DNA of 64,000 nucleotides, taken from contig NZ_CP020949.1 of NCBI RefSeq assembly GCF_000172795.2, positions 186,001 to 250,000 on the forward strand. Direction: 5' to 3'. Shown one piece after another: positions 29,761 to 38,209 of the stretch (position 1 is its first letter; each line of letters opens with the position of its first letter). Both the position numbers and the translations under genes were made by a program. Below the pieces are notes generated by a model. The model was not told where the DNA came from, ran no database searches, and saw only the letters and a program-made list of their open reading frames with translations. This DNA is from Rhizobium sp. CIAT894. GTDB lineage: Bacteria > Pseudomonadota > Alphaproteobacteria > Rhizobiales > Rhizobiaceae.

Positions 29761-30528
29761 ATGTCCGGTTTCGACATTCTTGAAAGGTTCTCACTCTCAG
29801 GTCGGCGGGCCTTGGTCACCGGGGCCGGTCGTGGCTTAGGGCGGTCAATCGCGCAGGGTTTGGCGGCTGCGGGCGCAGAAGTAACACTCTGCGCGCGCAC
29901 CGAAAGTGAGATTGAGGAAGGTGCCGCCGAAATACGAGCGAGGGGATTAAAAGCCCTGACACTCGTTGCGGATGTCAGCGACGTTGAAGACTTCAGGCAG
30001 AAGATCGACGAGTTGCAGCCGTTCGACGTTTTCGTCAACAACGCTGGCATGAACCGTCCTAAGCCCCTCTCCGAAGTGACACTGGACGATTTCGATGCGG
30101 TCATAGGGCTCAACCTTCGCGCGGCAATTTTCGCAGCTCAGGCGGTCAGTTGTCGCATGACATCAGCGAATCTCCGTGGGTCCATCATCAACATGTCGTC
30201 ACAGATGGGTCACGTCGGGGCCGCCAACAGAACGATCTATTGCGCATCGAAGTGGGCTTTGGAGGGCTTCACGAAAGCCCTTGCGGTCGAGTTAGGCCCA
30301 GCGGGCATACGCGTCAACACGGTAGGTCCGACATTCATCCAAACGCCTATGACGAAGCCGTTTCTTGACGATCCTGTGGTACGCGACGCGATCGTTTCGA
30401 AGATTAAGCTTGGCCGGTTAGGTACGCCTGAGGATGTGGTCGGCGCAGTTCTCTATCTTTCAACGGACGCGGCGGCATTAGTCACCGGAACTGCCGTCCT
30501 CGTCGATGGCGGATGGACTGCCGACTAG
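29761..30528 (+). CDS. Short-chain dehydrogenase/reductase (FabG-like)
   Basis: A 255-residue SDR with TGAGRGLGRSIA (20-31), D in VADVSDVE, NNAG (about 93), catalytic S and YCASK (about 160), and the C-terminal LVTGTAVLVDGGWTAD. It likely oxidises or reduces an alcohol intermediate of the pathway with NAD(P). It lies 8 bases after the cyclase gene, in the same operon. A much longer in-frame reading from 29416 overlaps the cyclase gene and is rejected. Confidence 0.93.
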   Translation: MSGFDILERFSLSGRRALVTGAGRGLGRSIAQGLAAAGAEVTLCARTESEIEEGAAEIRARGLKALTLVADVSDVEDFRQKIDELQPFDVFVNNAGMNRPKPLSEVTLDDFDAVIGLNLRAAIFAAQAVSCRMTSANLRGSIINMSSQMGHVGAANRTIYCASKWALEGFTKALAVELGPAGIRVNTVGPTFIQTPMTKPFLDDPVVRDAIVSKIKLGRLGTPEDVVGAVLYLSTDAAALVTGTAVLVDGGWTAD

Positions 30529-30626
30529 GGGAAACGTTCACCAAGACAGGAGACTCGCCGTTCGGCCAGCCTCTAAGGTGGTACGACCGCTTGATGGTTA
30601 GACATGTCTTCCGATGCTGATTCTTG

Positions 30627-30667
30627 TTTCGCTTGACAAAGCAGCAGATTAATTTTCGCTTGATAAA
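30627..30667. promoter_or_regulatory. Tandem TetR-like operator repeats before xdhC
   Basis: TTTCGCTTGACAAA (30627-30640) and TTTCGCTTGATAAA (30654-30667) are near-identical direct repeats 27 bases apart. The second contains TTTTC-GCTT-GATAA, matching the TTATC-N4-GATAA operator pattern with one mismatch. They lie about 100 bases upstream of the XdhC-like gene. Confidence 0.5.
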
Positions 30668-30756
30668 TAAGTTTTCTTGGAAGGAAGGGGATTCTCGGTC
30701 TTTTCTAATGTCAGACCAGGTCTCGGTCGTCCGGCTTTATTTGGGAGGAGTTACAA

Positions 30757-31749
30757 ATGCAGTGCGAATGGCAAGCACCAGTCTTACTCTCCGGGGCACA
30801 TCCCGCCATAGCGGACCCATGGGATTTCGCAGTTTCGGCCGACGAAGATGCTGTCATGGCAGTGTTAATTGAGACGGTCGGGCCAGCCTATCGTCTTCCC
30901 GGCGCAGCGATGGCGATTCTGCCTGACCGTAGATACGCCGGCGCAATTACGTCAGGATGCATTGAAGCAGATCTGATTTTAAACGCCGACGACATTCGGG
31001 CGACAAGTGGCGTCCGCGTCCTCCGTTATGGCGAAGGATCGCCTTTCAAGGACATCCAGCTTCCCTGTGGTGGTGGCATCGATGTGATGCTTTTTCGTTT
31101 GCAAGATCGCAACATCCTTGAGCAGCTCACTAAAGTTAGGAAACTGCGCCAGCCAGTGAGCTTGGTTATCGGACGTGAGGGCCGCCTAAGCCTTGGCATC
31201 TACAAGAAGACCGCACGGAATTTTGATAGCTTTTCCCTTGGCTTCGAGCCGCCACTTCGGTTTGTAACCTTCGGCGCAGGCCCGGAAGCATCCATTTTCG
31301 CAGGCCTGGTAGAAGGCCTGGGTTACGGACAAACTCTCATCTCGCATGACGCGACTACAGTGGCCTGCACGCGAGCTTCTGGTAATACGTCGCGCGAACT
31401 ATCGCATCTGTCGCAGCTCAATGACGTCGAGGTAGATTCTCGAACTGCTGCTGTGCTGTTTTATCATGATCACGACTATGAGCCAGAGATCATCAGGCGA
31501 ATGCTCGCGACCCCAGCTTTTTACATCGGTGCGCAGGGAAGCCGAGCAACGCAACGATCCCGCCTGAAGCGGCTTGAGGAGGCAGGCGTGCACCAAAGCG
31601 AGCTCCAGCGCGTCCGGGGTCCTATCGGCTTGATCCCATCTTCCCGTGATCCACGAGCACTTGCAGTATCCGTCTTAGCCGAAGTGCTTTCAATCGTCGC
31701 GAACTCGGCGGATCTCTCAACTCCCAGCAAAGTTGGATTGTTCAGCTAG
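30757..31749 (+). CDS. XdhC/CoxI-family molybdenum-cofactor insertion chaperone
   Basis: A 330-residue XdhC-like protein. The N-terminal part has GAAMAILPDRRYAGAITSGC IEADL, the XdhC/CoxI start. The C-terminal Rossmann-like domain has FGAGPEASIFAGLV and FYIGAQGSRATQRSRL. XdhC proteins mature the molybdenum cofactor and load it into xanthine-dehydrogenase-type enzymes, here presumably the CoxMSL-like enzyme at 39149-42883. GGGAGGAG precedes the ATG. Confidence 0.9.
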   Translation: MQCEWQAPVLLSGAHPAIADPWDFAVSADEDAVMAVLIETVGPAYRLPGAAMAILPDRRYAGAITSGCIEADLILNADDIRATSGVRVLRYGEGSPFKDIQLPCGGGIDVMLFRLQDRNILEQLTKVRKLRQPVSLVIGREGRLSLGIYKKTARNFDSFSLGFEPPLRFVTFGAGPEASIFAGLVEGLGYGQTLISHDATTVACTRASGNTSRELSHLSQLNDVEVDSRTAAVLFYHDHDYEPEIIRRMLATPAFYIGAQGSRATQRSRLKRLEEAGVHQSELQRVRGPIGLIPSSRDPRALAVSVLAEVLSIVANSADLSTPSKVGLFS

Positions 31750-31790
31750 TCGGATTACTTACTTATTTCTTGCTCCAAGGAGACATGACA

Positions 31791-31942
31791 TGACAAACAA
31801 ATTGAAATACCATCTTCAACATGTGCTGTCTGTGATTAGGGACTGTCTGGCGCAGCTCGGATCTGCATACTGTGTTCATGATGCGGTCGAGGATATCAGA
31901 CCTGAACCCAAGCCATCGATCTCTCGACGCGAGATAAGGTAA
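31791..31942 (+). CDS. Small protein of unknown function
   Basis: A 50-codon gene with a strong ribosome site (AAGGAGA, eight bases upstream). The sequence has a helical N-terminal half (KYHLQHVLSVIRDCLAQLGS) and a charged tail. It loosely recalls short rhizobial DUF1127-like proteins, but the match is weak. It could also be the start of a truncated gene. The rest of 31943-32128 shows nothing clear. Confidence 0.4.
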
Positions 31943-32128
31943 CGCGCTCGTCCTCATTTCCAGTCGTCGCGCACCGGCAGCACACAGAGGCCCGGTCTGG
32001 AAGCAATCGCGTGCCTCGGCGCTAAAGCTTAGCGGGGCCACGTTCCAAATCGCCCATCACTCTCTTGAGGGTTCATGCATACCTCAAAACCAAGGTCTGT
32101 GTTTTTACATGAGTATACCGTCCTCGGT

Positions 32129-33109
32129 TCATACGCTGTGGCGGATAATCAAATTTCCCGAGAGCATTCGCGTTGAACCATCGTCACCTGCCTTGACGTT
32201 CGGGTCATCAATCAGATTGACCGCCTCTTGCACCATTCGCTCCACCGGCTGCCGGATCGTTGTCAAGCGATATGAGCTCCAACTGGCCATCGGAATATCG
32301 TCAAAACCAATGACGGCAAGATCGTCGGGGATGCGAAGCCCTCGTTCTCTAGCCGCATCGATCGTTCCAAGCGCCATAATGTCATTGCAGCAGAAGATTG
32401 CGTTCGGACTATCGGATGCTGACAGAATTTTCACGGCAGCCGTTTTCGCAACTTCATAGTTATACTCGCCCGATGCCTGAATATGAATGGTCTTTCCAGC
32501 TTCTGTGAGCACGTCCCGAAAACCGCGAATGCGCTCGGTGTGCGTTGAAGTGTTGGATATTCCTCCAATCAGCCCAATCCGCTGAAATCCCCGGTCCAGC
32601 AAAAGCCTCCCAGCATCTCTGCCGCCCTGGTAATTGTCACATGAAACGGCATTGACGCGAATATCCCGCTGAATGCGATTGAGCAGAACTACTTTGATTT
32701 GATGCTGTCGGCATGCGCGCGCCATGTTCGAGGTCAGGTATGCCGATGTTATGATGATCGCCGAAGGTCGTGCGGCTAGGATCTGTTCGGTAATCGTGTC
32801 GACATTGCTATCTGCCGGCAACGCATAGACAAGCAACCGTCGATCACTCTCCTGCAGGTGCCGGGCAAGCGTGTCGACGACCAGCGGATAGAACGGATTG
32901 TGAAGGCTTCCGGCGACCAGTGTTACTGTCCCAGCCGACACAACTTTCGCTGTTCGCCTCGCTGGACTGATGTATCCAATCTGCTCCGCCGCCGCCAATA
33001 TCCTCTTTCTTTTTTCCTGGTCGATCGGCGCTCCCGGCGTGAAGGCGCGTGATACGGCTGCAATCGAAACCCCTACTGCGTGTGCAACCTGCTTCGCGGT
33101 TGGCTTCAT
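32129..33109 (-). CDS. LacI-family transcriptional regulator
   Basis: A 326-residue LacI/GalR repressor with N-terminal helix-turn-helix TAKQVAHAVGVSIAAVSRAF (3-22), the hinge, and a periplasmic-binding-protein-like effector domain (LLNRIQRDIRVNAVSCDNYQ, AVIGFDDIPMASW). The ATG at 33109 has CAGGAGCTG upstream, which removes 33 unrelated residues. It is divergent from the histidinol-dehydrogenase-like gene, with a perfect palindrome in the 92-base spacer. Confidence 0.94.
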   Translation of the reverse strand: MKPTAKQVAHAVGVSIAAVSRAFTPGAPIDQEKRKRILAAAEQIGYISPARRTAKVVSAGTVTLVAGSLHNPFYPLVVDTLARHLQESDRRLLVYALPADSNVDTITEQILAARPSAIIITSAYLTSNMARACRQHQIKVVLLNRIQRDIRVNAVSCDNYQGGRDAGRLLLDRGFQRIGLIGGISNTSTHTERIRGFRDVLTEAGKTIHIQASGEYNYEVAKTAAVKILSASDSPNAIFCCNDIMALGTIDAARERGLRIPDDLAVIGFDDIPMASWSSYRLTTIRQPVERMVQEAVNLIDDPNVKAGDDGSTRMLSGNLIIRHSV

Positions 33110-33129
33110 TGCTGTCAGCTCCTGAAACT

Positions 33130-33150
33130 TTTTCAATATGCTATTGAAAA
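33130..33150. promoter_or_regulatory. Perfect 21-base palindrome, probable LacI operator
   Basis: TTTTCAATA and TATTGAAAA form exact 9-base arms around TGC in the spacer between the divergent LacI and histidinol-dehydrogenase-like genes. Position and symmetry fit a repressor operator controlling both. Confidence 0.7.
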
Positions 33151-33201
33151 CTTGCACTGGGAATTTAGCAGCATATCGTTCCTTTAGAAAGGGAGAAGGC
33201 C

Positions 33202-34512
33202 ATGACAATCATCCACATCAAACACGGAAAGCCCGAAGCGGAACGTTCGGAGGACGACCAAAAGGTCAAAACGATCGTTGAAACTATTCTCAAGGATATC
33301 GAAACGCGTGGTGATGAAGCCGTCCGCGAACTTTCTGAAAAATTCGACAGATACACTCCGCAATCATTCAAACTCTCAGCCGGTGAGATCGAAGCATTGA
33401 TGAACCAGGTCTCCAAAAGGGACATGGAAGACATCAAGTTTGCTCAGACCCAGGTGCGCAATTTTGCGCAGGCGCAGCGCGACTCGATGCTCGACATTGA
33501 AGTCGAGACATTGCCCGGCGTCATTCTCGGTCATAAGAACGTCCCTGTTCAGTCCGTCGGATGCTACATTCCTGGCGGCAAGTTTCCGATGGTCGCATCG
33601 GCGCACATGTCAGTGGCGACGGCCTCCGTTGCTAAGGTCCCCCGCATCATCGCAGCGACCCCAGCTTTTAAGGGCGCTCCGAACCCAGCTGTCATCGCAG
33701 CGATGCATCTCGGTGGAGCGCACGAAATCTATGTCCTGGGCGGGGTTCAGGCCATCGGTGCCATGGCCATTGGCACCGAAACAATCCAACCGGTCCATAT
33801 GCTGGTCGGTCCAGGCAATGCTTTCGTCGCCGAAGCGAAACGGCAACTTTACGGTCGCGTAGGTATCGACCTCTTTGCAGGCCCGACGGAAACAATGGTC
33901 ATTGCAGACGAGACTGTCGATGCGGAAATCTGCGCCACCGACCTTCTTGGACAGGCCGAGCACGGGTACAACTCGCCAGCCGTGCTGCTCACTAATTCTA
34001 AAACGCTCGCTGAAGAGACACTGGTCGAAATTGACCGCATCCTGGCGATTCTACCCACTGCAGACACAGCCTCCAAGAGCTGGGCCGACTATGGCGAAAT
34101 CATCGTCTGTGACACCTACGACGAAATGCTCCAGGTCGCAAACGACATCGCTTCGGAGCATGTGCAGGTGATGACCGACAGGGACGATTGGTTTCTGGAA
34201 AACATGCACTCGTACGGAGCTCTATTCCTTGGACCACGAACCAACGTGGCAAACGGCGACAAGGTCATTGGCACGAACCACACCTTGCCCACGAAAAAGG
34301 CCGGCCGCTACACTGGCGGACTGTGGGTCGGCAAGTTCCTGAAGACCCATTCCTATCAAAAGGTCGTGACGGACGAGGCCGCAGCAGAGATTGGGGCATA
34401 CTGCTCCCGGCTTTGCATCCTCGAAGGTTTTGTCGGTCACGCCGAGCAGGCGAACCTCCGCGTGCGCCGATACGGGAGGCGATATATTCCTTACGGAACG
34501 GCGGCAGAATAA
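33202..34512 (+). CDS. Histidinol-dehydrogenase-family enzyme (sulfopropanediol dehydrogenase-like)
   Basis: A 436-residue HisD-family NAD-dependent dehydrogenase. It has the family core [17 protein letters not shown], the metal ligands in LLGQAEHG, the catalytic pair in [23 protein letters not shown] and the C-terminal [10 protein letters not shown]. The overall text matches my memory of HpsN, which oxidises (R)-2,3-dihydroxypropane-1-sulfonate to sulfolactate, better than biosynthetic HisD. It lies alone with a LacI regulator and away from any his genes, which also argues for catabolism. AAAGGGAG precedes the ATG. Substrate assignment is tentative. Confidence 0.85.
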   Translation: MTIIHIKHGKPEAERSEDDQKVKTIVETILKDIETRGDEAVRELSEKFDRYTPQSFKLSAGEIEALMNQVSKRDMEDIKFAQTQVRNFAQAQRDSMLDIEVETLPGVILGHKNVPVQSVGCYIPGGKFPMVASAHMSVATASVAKVPRIIAATPAFKGAPNPAVIAAMHLGGAHEIYVLGGVQAIGAMAIGTETIQPVHMLVGPGNAFVAEAKRQLYGRVGIDLFAGPTETMVIADETVDAEICATDLLGQAEHGYNSPAVLLTNSKTLAEETLVEIDRILAILPTADTASKSWADYGEIIVCDTYDEMLQVANDIASEHVQVMTDRDDWFLENMHSYGALFLGPRTNVANGDKVIGTNHTLPTKKAGRYTGGLWVGKFLKTHSYQKVVTDEAAAEIGAYCSRLCILEGFVGHAEQANLRVRRYGRRYIPYGTAAE

Positions 34513-34714
34513 CCAAAATGATGCAGCGGTTCTCGGGGATGTCGCAGCTCGTTTCCATAGGATCCGAAGGATCCGAAGCTCGGACAAGTCTCTCCTAAAA
34601 CAACCAAACACGAGTACCGCCGACGGTCGCCGGCGGTGTTCCTGCTTGGTGTCCGGAGAACCTATAAAAGCGGAAAAATTGGGGGAACAGCGATGAGGAT
34701 CGGGTGTCTACGCG

Positions 34715-34835
34715 AAAAAGTGGGCAAAAGCCCGAACCTTAGGTATCTTAGGTTTCCGTGGTGGAAACATTACAGAAAAGGTTGGCCGGTCCTACGGCGA
34801 GTTCGGCACGACAGTGTTCCGGTCCCTAGATGCGG
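34715..34835 (+). pseudogene. Possible relic of a D-2-hydroxyacid dehydrogenase
   Basis: One frame reads ARTLGILGFRGGNITEKVG, then GEFGTTVFRS, which resembles the TLGIIGFG-x-IG...FGM-x-V dinucleotide-binding motif of D-2-hydroxyacid dehydrogenases with some changed residues. Flanking sequence is out of frame or unrecognisable. If real, it would be a broken redox partner of the HisD-like gene. The rest of 34513-35301 holds no gene I can support. Confidence 0.35.
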
Positions 34836-35301
34836 CTCAGCCGTGTCGGTGTAAGGCCAGCACCGGATGCGGCATCGACGACGGCGTTGCTGTCCAAACC
34901 CAACGTCGCACGAACTCTTTGCTCGTGTGCTTCCGCCGCCTGCGGATTCTAAACGTCCAATTCACGAACGAGTGCTCAGACGCCAATCGCTGAACGCATT
35001 CGTGGCCCCCAAGATCGAGAATTCTCTGGCCTTTCCCTCGGCTGATGCAAAAACAGTGCGGCTTAGACTAGCAAACACTTCCAACGCGCTTCGTTACAAA
35101 GCCGCAGGCTCGAATCTCCGCTCTTTGAAACAGTACCGCATTACTGTATCTCGTGTCCGCCTTCCAAAGTTGATGAACACCGCCGGCACGCAGTACTGAA
35201 TGATCGGTTCGGGACTAACGTTGACCAGAGCAGGCATATAAGCCGAACTGTCGAGTTCGTAGGGTCCTTTCATCACATCCGGAGAAAGGATATCATTCGT
35301 T

Positions 35302-35841
35302 ATGAAATTTGGTTGGATCGCTGGGGCGGCCTTATTCGCGGCAGGCTTTACGCAGGCTGCAGATTTTAAGGCCGAAAGCCCAGAATTTGCCGATGGCAAG
35401 GTCAAGCAGGCACAGTTCGCAAATGTCTTTGGCTGCAGCGGTGAAAATATTTCACCGGCAATCAGCTGGTCGGACGCACCGAAGGGGACTAAAAGCTTTG
35501 TCGTGACGATCTACGACAAGGATGCTCCGAGCGGCTCGGGGTTCTGGCACTGGGTGGTTGTCGATATTCCAGCGGACGTGACCTCGCTTGCGGCAGGCGT
35601 CGGTTCCGACGCATCCAAGCTTCCCAAAGGCGCCCGGATGGTTAACAACGATGCAACCCAGGCAGGCTTTCTTGGTTCTTGCCCGCCAGCCGGCGAAACT
35701 CATGAGTATCGGATCGCGGTCAAGGCGCTCAAAGTTGACAAGCTGCAGGTACCAGACAATGCAACGGGTGCACTGACCGGTTTCGTCTCCAATATGAGCA
35801 AGCTCGCCGAGGCAAGTGTCGTCGCCAAAGGCGGCCGCTAA
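35302..35841 (+). CDS. YbhB/YbcL-type PEBP (Raf kinase inhibitor-like) protein
   Basis: A 179-residue phosphatidylethanolamine-binding-like protein with a signal peptide (about 1-19, AAGFTQA). It has the family motifs FGCSGENISPAISW, YDKDAPSGSGFWHWVVVDIP and CPPAGETHEYRIAVKAL. Bacterial members are periplasmic or cytosolic with unknown function. GGAGAAAGGA lies upstream. It is followed after 23 bases by an AraC regulator on the same strand. Confidence 0.93.
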   Translation: MKFGWIAGAALFAAGFTQAADFKAESPEFADGKVKQAQFANVFGCSGENISPAISWSDAPKGTKSFVVTIYDKDAPSGSGFWHWVVVDIPADVTSLAAGVGSDASKLPKGARMVNNDATQAGFLGSCPPAGETHEYRIAVKALKVDKLQVPDNATGALTGFVSNMSKLAEASVVAKGGR

Positions 35842-35864
35842 GCTTAAGAAGGACAGTGCCTCTC

Positions 35865-36860
35865 ATGGATAACAAAGCTCGGCAGATGATCGCGGCACGG
35901 ACTGGTATCGGCGCGACCGGCCACGTCACCCAAGCCACGCGCCTGGGGTTTACCTCGATCACCACCGCGCTTCCTATGATCGTCGTCGTCCATCGGGGCC
36001 GCAAGGTCATTCAATGCCCGGGTCATCGTTTCGTTGTTGATCCGGGCGAAGCGATCGCCATTGCGCAAGGCCATATCTTCGACTTCGAGAATGCCCCTTC
36101 TGAGGACGGAGATTATGAAGCGCGGTGGCTGACCGTCGACAGCAAGCTCATTGCCACGTTCGGTGTCGTAAAGGGCAGCGATCCCGTCGCGCCCGCGCGC
36201 CTTCTCGGACGCATGAGCAAGGGTTTGTCCGACGCTTTCGAGGCGGCTATTACGGCGCTCGGCAACGAGGACGAATTGCCGGACGCTATCGTCGAGCATC
36301 GTGTAACCGAGCTGCTTGCCTGGATGCGATCGAGCGGCCTCTGCTTCCCACTGGCTCAGGCCCAAAGCTATGCGGCGCGCATTCGCACGCTCGTAGCCGA
36401 GCGGCCGGACCATGGCTGGTCTGGAGCGGAGATCTGTTCTCTGTTGGGCCTTAGCGAGGCGACTTTGCGTCGTCGATTGCACGATGAGAGCATCAAGCTT
36501 CGTGAGCTCGTTACTGACGTCAGAATGATTCATGCGATGAGCCTCCTGCAATCATCTAGGCTACCGATTTCATCCATCGCCGCGAGCTCGGGTTTTGCGT
36601 CGCAAAGCAAATTTGCTATCCGGTTCCGGACGCGATTCGGATTTCCTCCCACTGCGATTCGTGGGCATAACCGCGGTCCGGCCGCATCGGGGTCCCACCA
36701 TGCTCGACTCAGCCCTGCTGAAAAGGAGCGTGTCGGCCAGTCACCTGCGCACTCTGAACAGGAAACGCGAAACGTCAACCGCTGCACATTTCCCTCTACT
36801 CGCTATGAACATGAAGATCATTATCCTCGCCACAAAGCCGGGAGGCATTTTCTCCCCTGA
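35865..36860 (+). CDS. AraC-family transcriptional regulator with an odd C-terminal tail
   Basis: About 331 residues. An N-terminal sensor domain is followed by the AraC helix-turn-helix pair: WSGAEICSLLGLSEATLRRRL and then PISSIAASSGFASQSKFAIRF...FGFPPTAIR. AraC proteins normally end a few residues after this point. Here roughly 65 further residues rich in His, Arg and Ser follow, with composition like out-of-frame DNA, so a frameshift has probably replaced the original stop. AAGGA lies 11 bases before the ATG at 35865; a GTG at 35856 is also possible. Confidence 0.85.
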   Translation: MDNKARQMIAARTGIGATGHVTQATRLGFTSITTALPMIVVVHRGRKVIQCPGHRFVVDPGEAIAIAQGHIFDFENAPSEDGDYEARWLTVDSKLIATFGVVKGSDPVAPARLLGRMSKGLSDAFEAAITALGNEDELPDAIVEHRVTELLAWMRSSGLCFPLAQAQSYAARIRTLVAERPDHGWSGAEICSLLGLSEATLRRRLHDESIKLRELVTDVRMIHAMSLLQSSRLPISSIAASSGFASQSKFAIRFRTRFGFPPTAIRGHNRGPAASGSHHARLSPAEKERVGQSPAHSEQETRNVNRCTFPSTRYEHEDHYPRHKAGRHFLP

Positions 36861-37215
36861 ATTCATCGGCGGTTTCACATCGCCGCTCATCGAACATCTG
36901 CCTCCGCGGAACACCAGGTGAACCGGTAATTCTCTGGCAAACCAGGCCCATTCATTTAGCGCTTTCCGCTTCGATTACGGTAGAGCTTCTGCCCGCATAC
37001 AGGCAACGGTAGAGTAGATTCTCTCTACGAGCGTCGATGAGAGGTGCAGGGTATTAGAGAACGCAAGGAGATCACCTCCCTATAGCGGCTTGTTATCGCA
37101 CATTCGGAAAATGATATTGGAAGCGGCGGAGAACTTCAACTAGCCTAAGAATTGTCGATGGACGCAATCGACGGAGGGCTCGACTTAGTTCGCGAGCAAA
37201 TAATGGGAGGGATTC
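36861..37215. other. Spacer without recognisable genes
   Basis: No coding frame, RNA gene or repeat stands out in these 355 bases. Short inverted repeats such as GTCGAT/ATCGAC around 37155-37173 occur but are too small to interpret. Confidence 0.4.
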
Positions 37216-37524
37216 TTGATAGCGGCGTTGGTTTTATTTCCTGTTCCTAGTGGGACGACTTTGGACCAGATGAGGGAAGCATATGAGCTCTCAGCACCTC
37301 GATTCCGAGACGTCAGCGAGCTTCTAAGCAAATATTATCTTTTCGATGGAGACACTCAGGGCGGCGCCTTCTACCTCTGGTCGACCCGTGCAACAGCAGA
37401 ATCGTTTTTCGACGCAACCTGGCGTGAAGCCTTGACCGAACGCTATGGTGCTCCGCCCAAGCTTTCTATGTTTGAGGTGCCCGTTGCAATCGATAACGTC
37501 GCTACCGCCAGGTGTCAGCTTTAA
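37216..37524 (+). CDS. Small YdhR-like monooxygenase-fold protein
   Basis: A 102-residue protein starting at TTG with GGGAGG seven bases upstream. The text IAALVLFPVPSGTTLDQMREAYELSAPRF, YYLFDGDTQGGAFYLWSTRATAESFF and YGAPPKLSMFEVPV resembles the YdhR/antibiotic-biosynthesis-monooxygenase ferredoxin-like fold. Such small proteins often act as cofactor-free monooxygenases or heme-binding partners. Its link to the neighbouring Mo-hydroxylase operon is only positional. Confidence 0.7.
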   Translation: MIAALVLFPVPSGTTLDQMREAYELSAPRFRDVSELLSKYYLFDGDTQGGAFYLWSTRATAESFFDATWREALTERYGAPPKLSMFEVPVAIDNVATARCQL

Positions 37525-37585
37525 CGATAATGTTGACTGCTCAGTTTCTAGCCATCGAAGCGGCCCAAGCCGCGCGAAGAGGTCC

Positions 37586-37608
37586 GCTGCCGAAGGCAGC
37601 TTAGTTTT
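37586..37608 (+). terminator. Small terminator-like hairpin
   Basis: GCTGCC (37586-37591) and GGCAGC (37595-37600) flank a GAA loop and are followed by TTAGTTTT. It lies 61 bases after the YdhR-like gene and before the CoxG operon. Confidence 0.45.
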
Positions 37609-37688
37609 GGCGTAGAGTGATCGCAGAGCCAAAGACTAGATTAGTGCGCTAGCATTTGCCTACAGAAAGCATCTAGGGAGGAATTCTA

Positions 37689-38162
37689 ATGGCGGTCTTA
37701 CTATCCGGACAGTATTCGTTACCCGTAAGCCGGGAAGTCGTCTACGCGGCGCTGAACGATCCAGACGTCCTGCGTGAATGTATCCCAGGGTGCGAAGAGC
37801 TGGAAGTGCGCTCCGACGGTATATTCGCAGCAGTCGTGCGACTGGAACTTGGTCCTCTGAAGACTCGCTTTCGGGGAAAGGTCCGGCTGGAGGACTTGGA
37901 CCCGCCGAACTCCTATCGAATTTCTGGTGAGGGTGATGGTGGAATAGCAGGCTTCGCAAAAGGTGGCGCCGCGCTAAAACTGGTCCCGGACGACGAGGGG
38001 GGTACGCTTCTGTCTTATGAAGCTGAAGCCAATATCAACGGCAAGATTGCTCAGCTTGGGCAGCGATTGATTACCAGCACAAGCAAAAAAATTGCAGACC
38101 GCTTCTTTGAAAGCCTGACCAACCGTCTGCAACCTAATCCCCGCACCGCTGAATCCCAATAA
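37689..38162 (+). CDS. CoxG/SRPBCC-family protein
   Basis: A 157-residue carbon monoxide dehydrogenase subunit G-like protein: LPVSREVVYAALNDPDVLRECIPGCEEL at the start, LGPLKTRFRGKVRLEDLDPP in the middle and LGQRLITSTSKKIADRFFESL at the end. CoxG anchors or matures CO-dehydrogenase-family enzymes at the membrane. It opens the operon that continues with the hydrolase and CoxMSL-like genes. AGGGAGGA precedes the ATG. The usual C-terminal membrane anchor of some CoxG proteins is absent. Confidence 0.92.
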   Translation: MAVLLSGQYSLPVSREVVYAALNDPDVLRECIPGCEELEVRSDGIFAAVVRLELGPLKTRFRGKVRLEDLDPPNSYRISGEGDGGIAGFAKGGAALKLVPDDEGGTLLSYEAEANINGKIAQLGQRLITSTSKKIADRFFESLTNRLQPNPRTAESQ

Positions 38163-38209
38163 CGAGATCTTCGACCCAGTCAAAACTCTGAATCGAAAGG
38201 TAATGTGAA

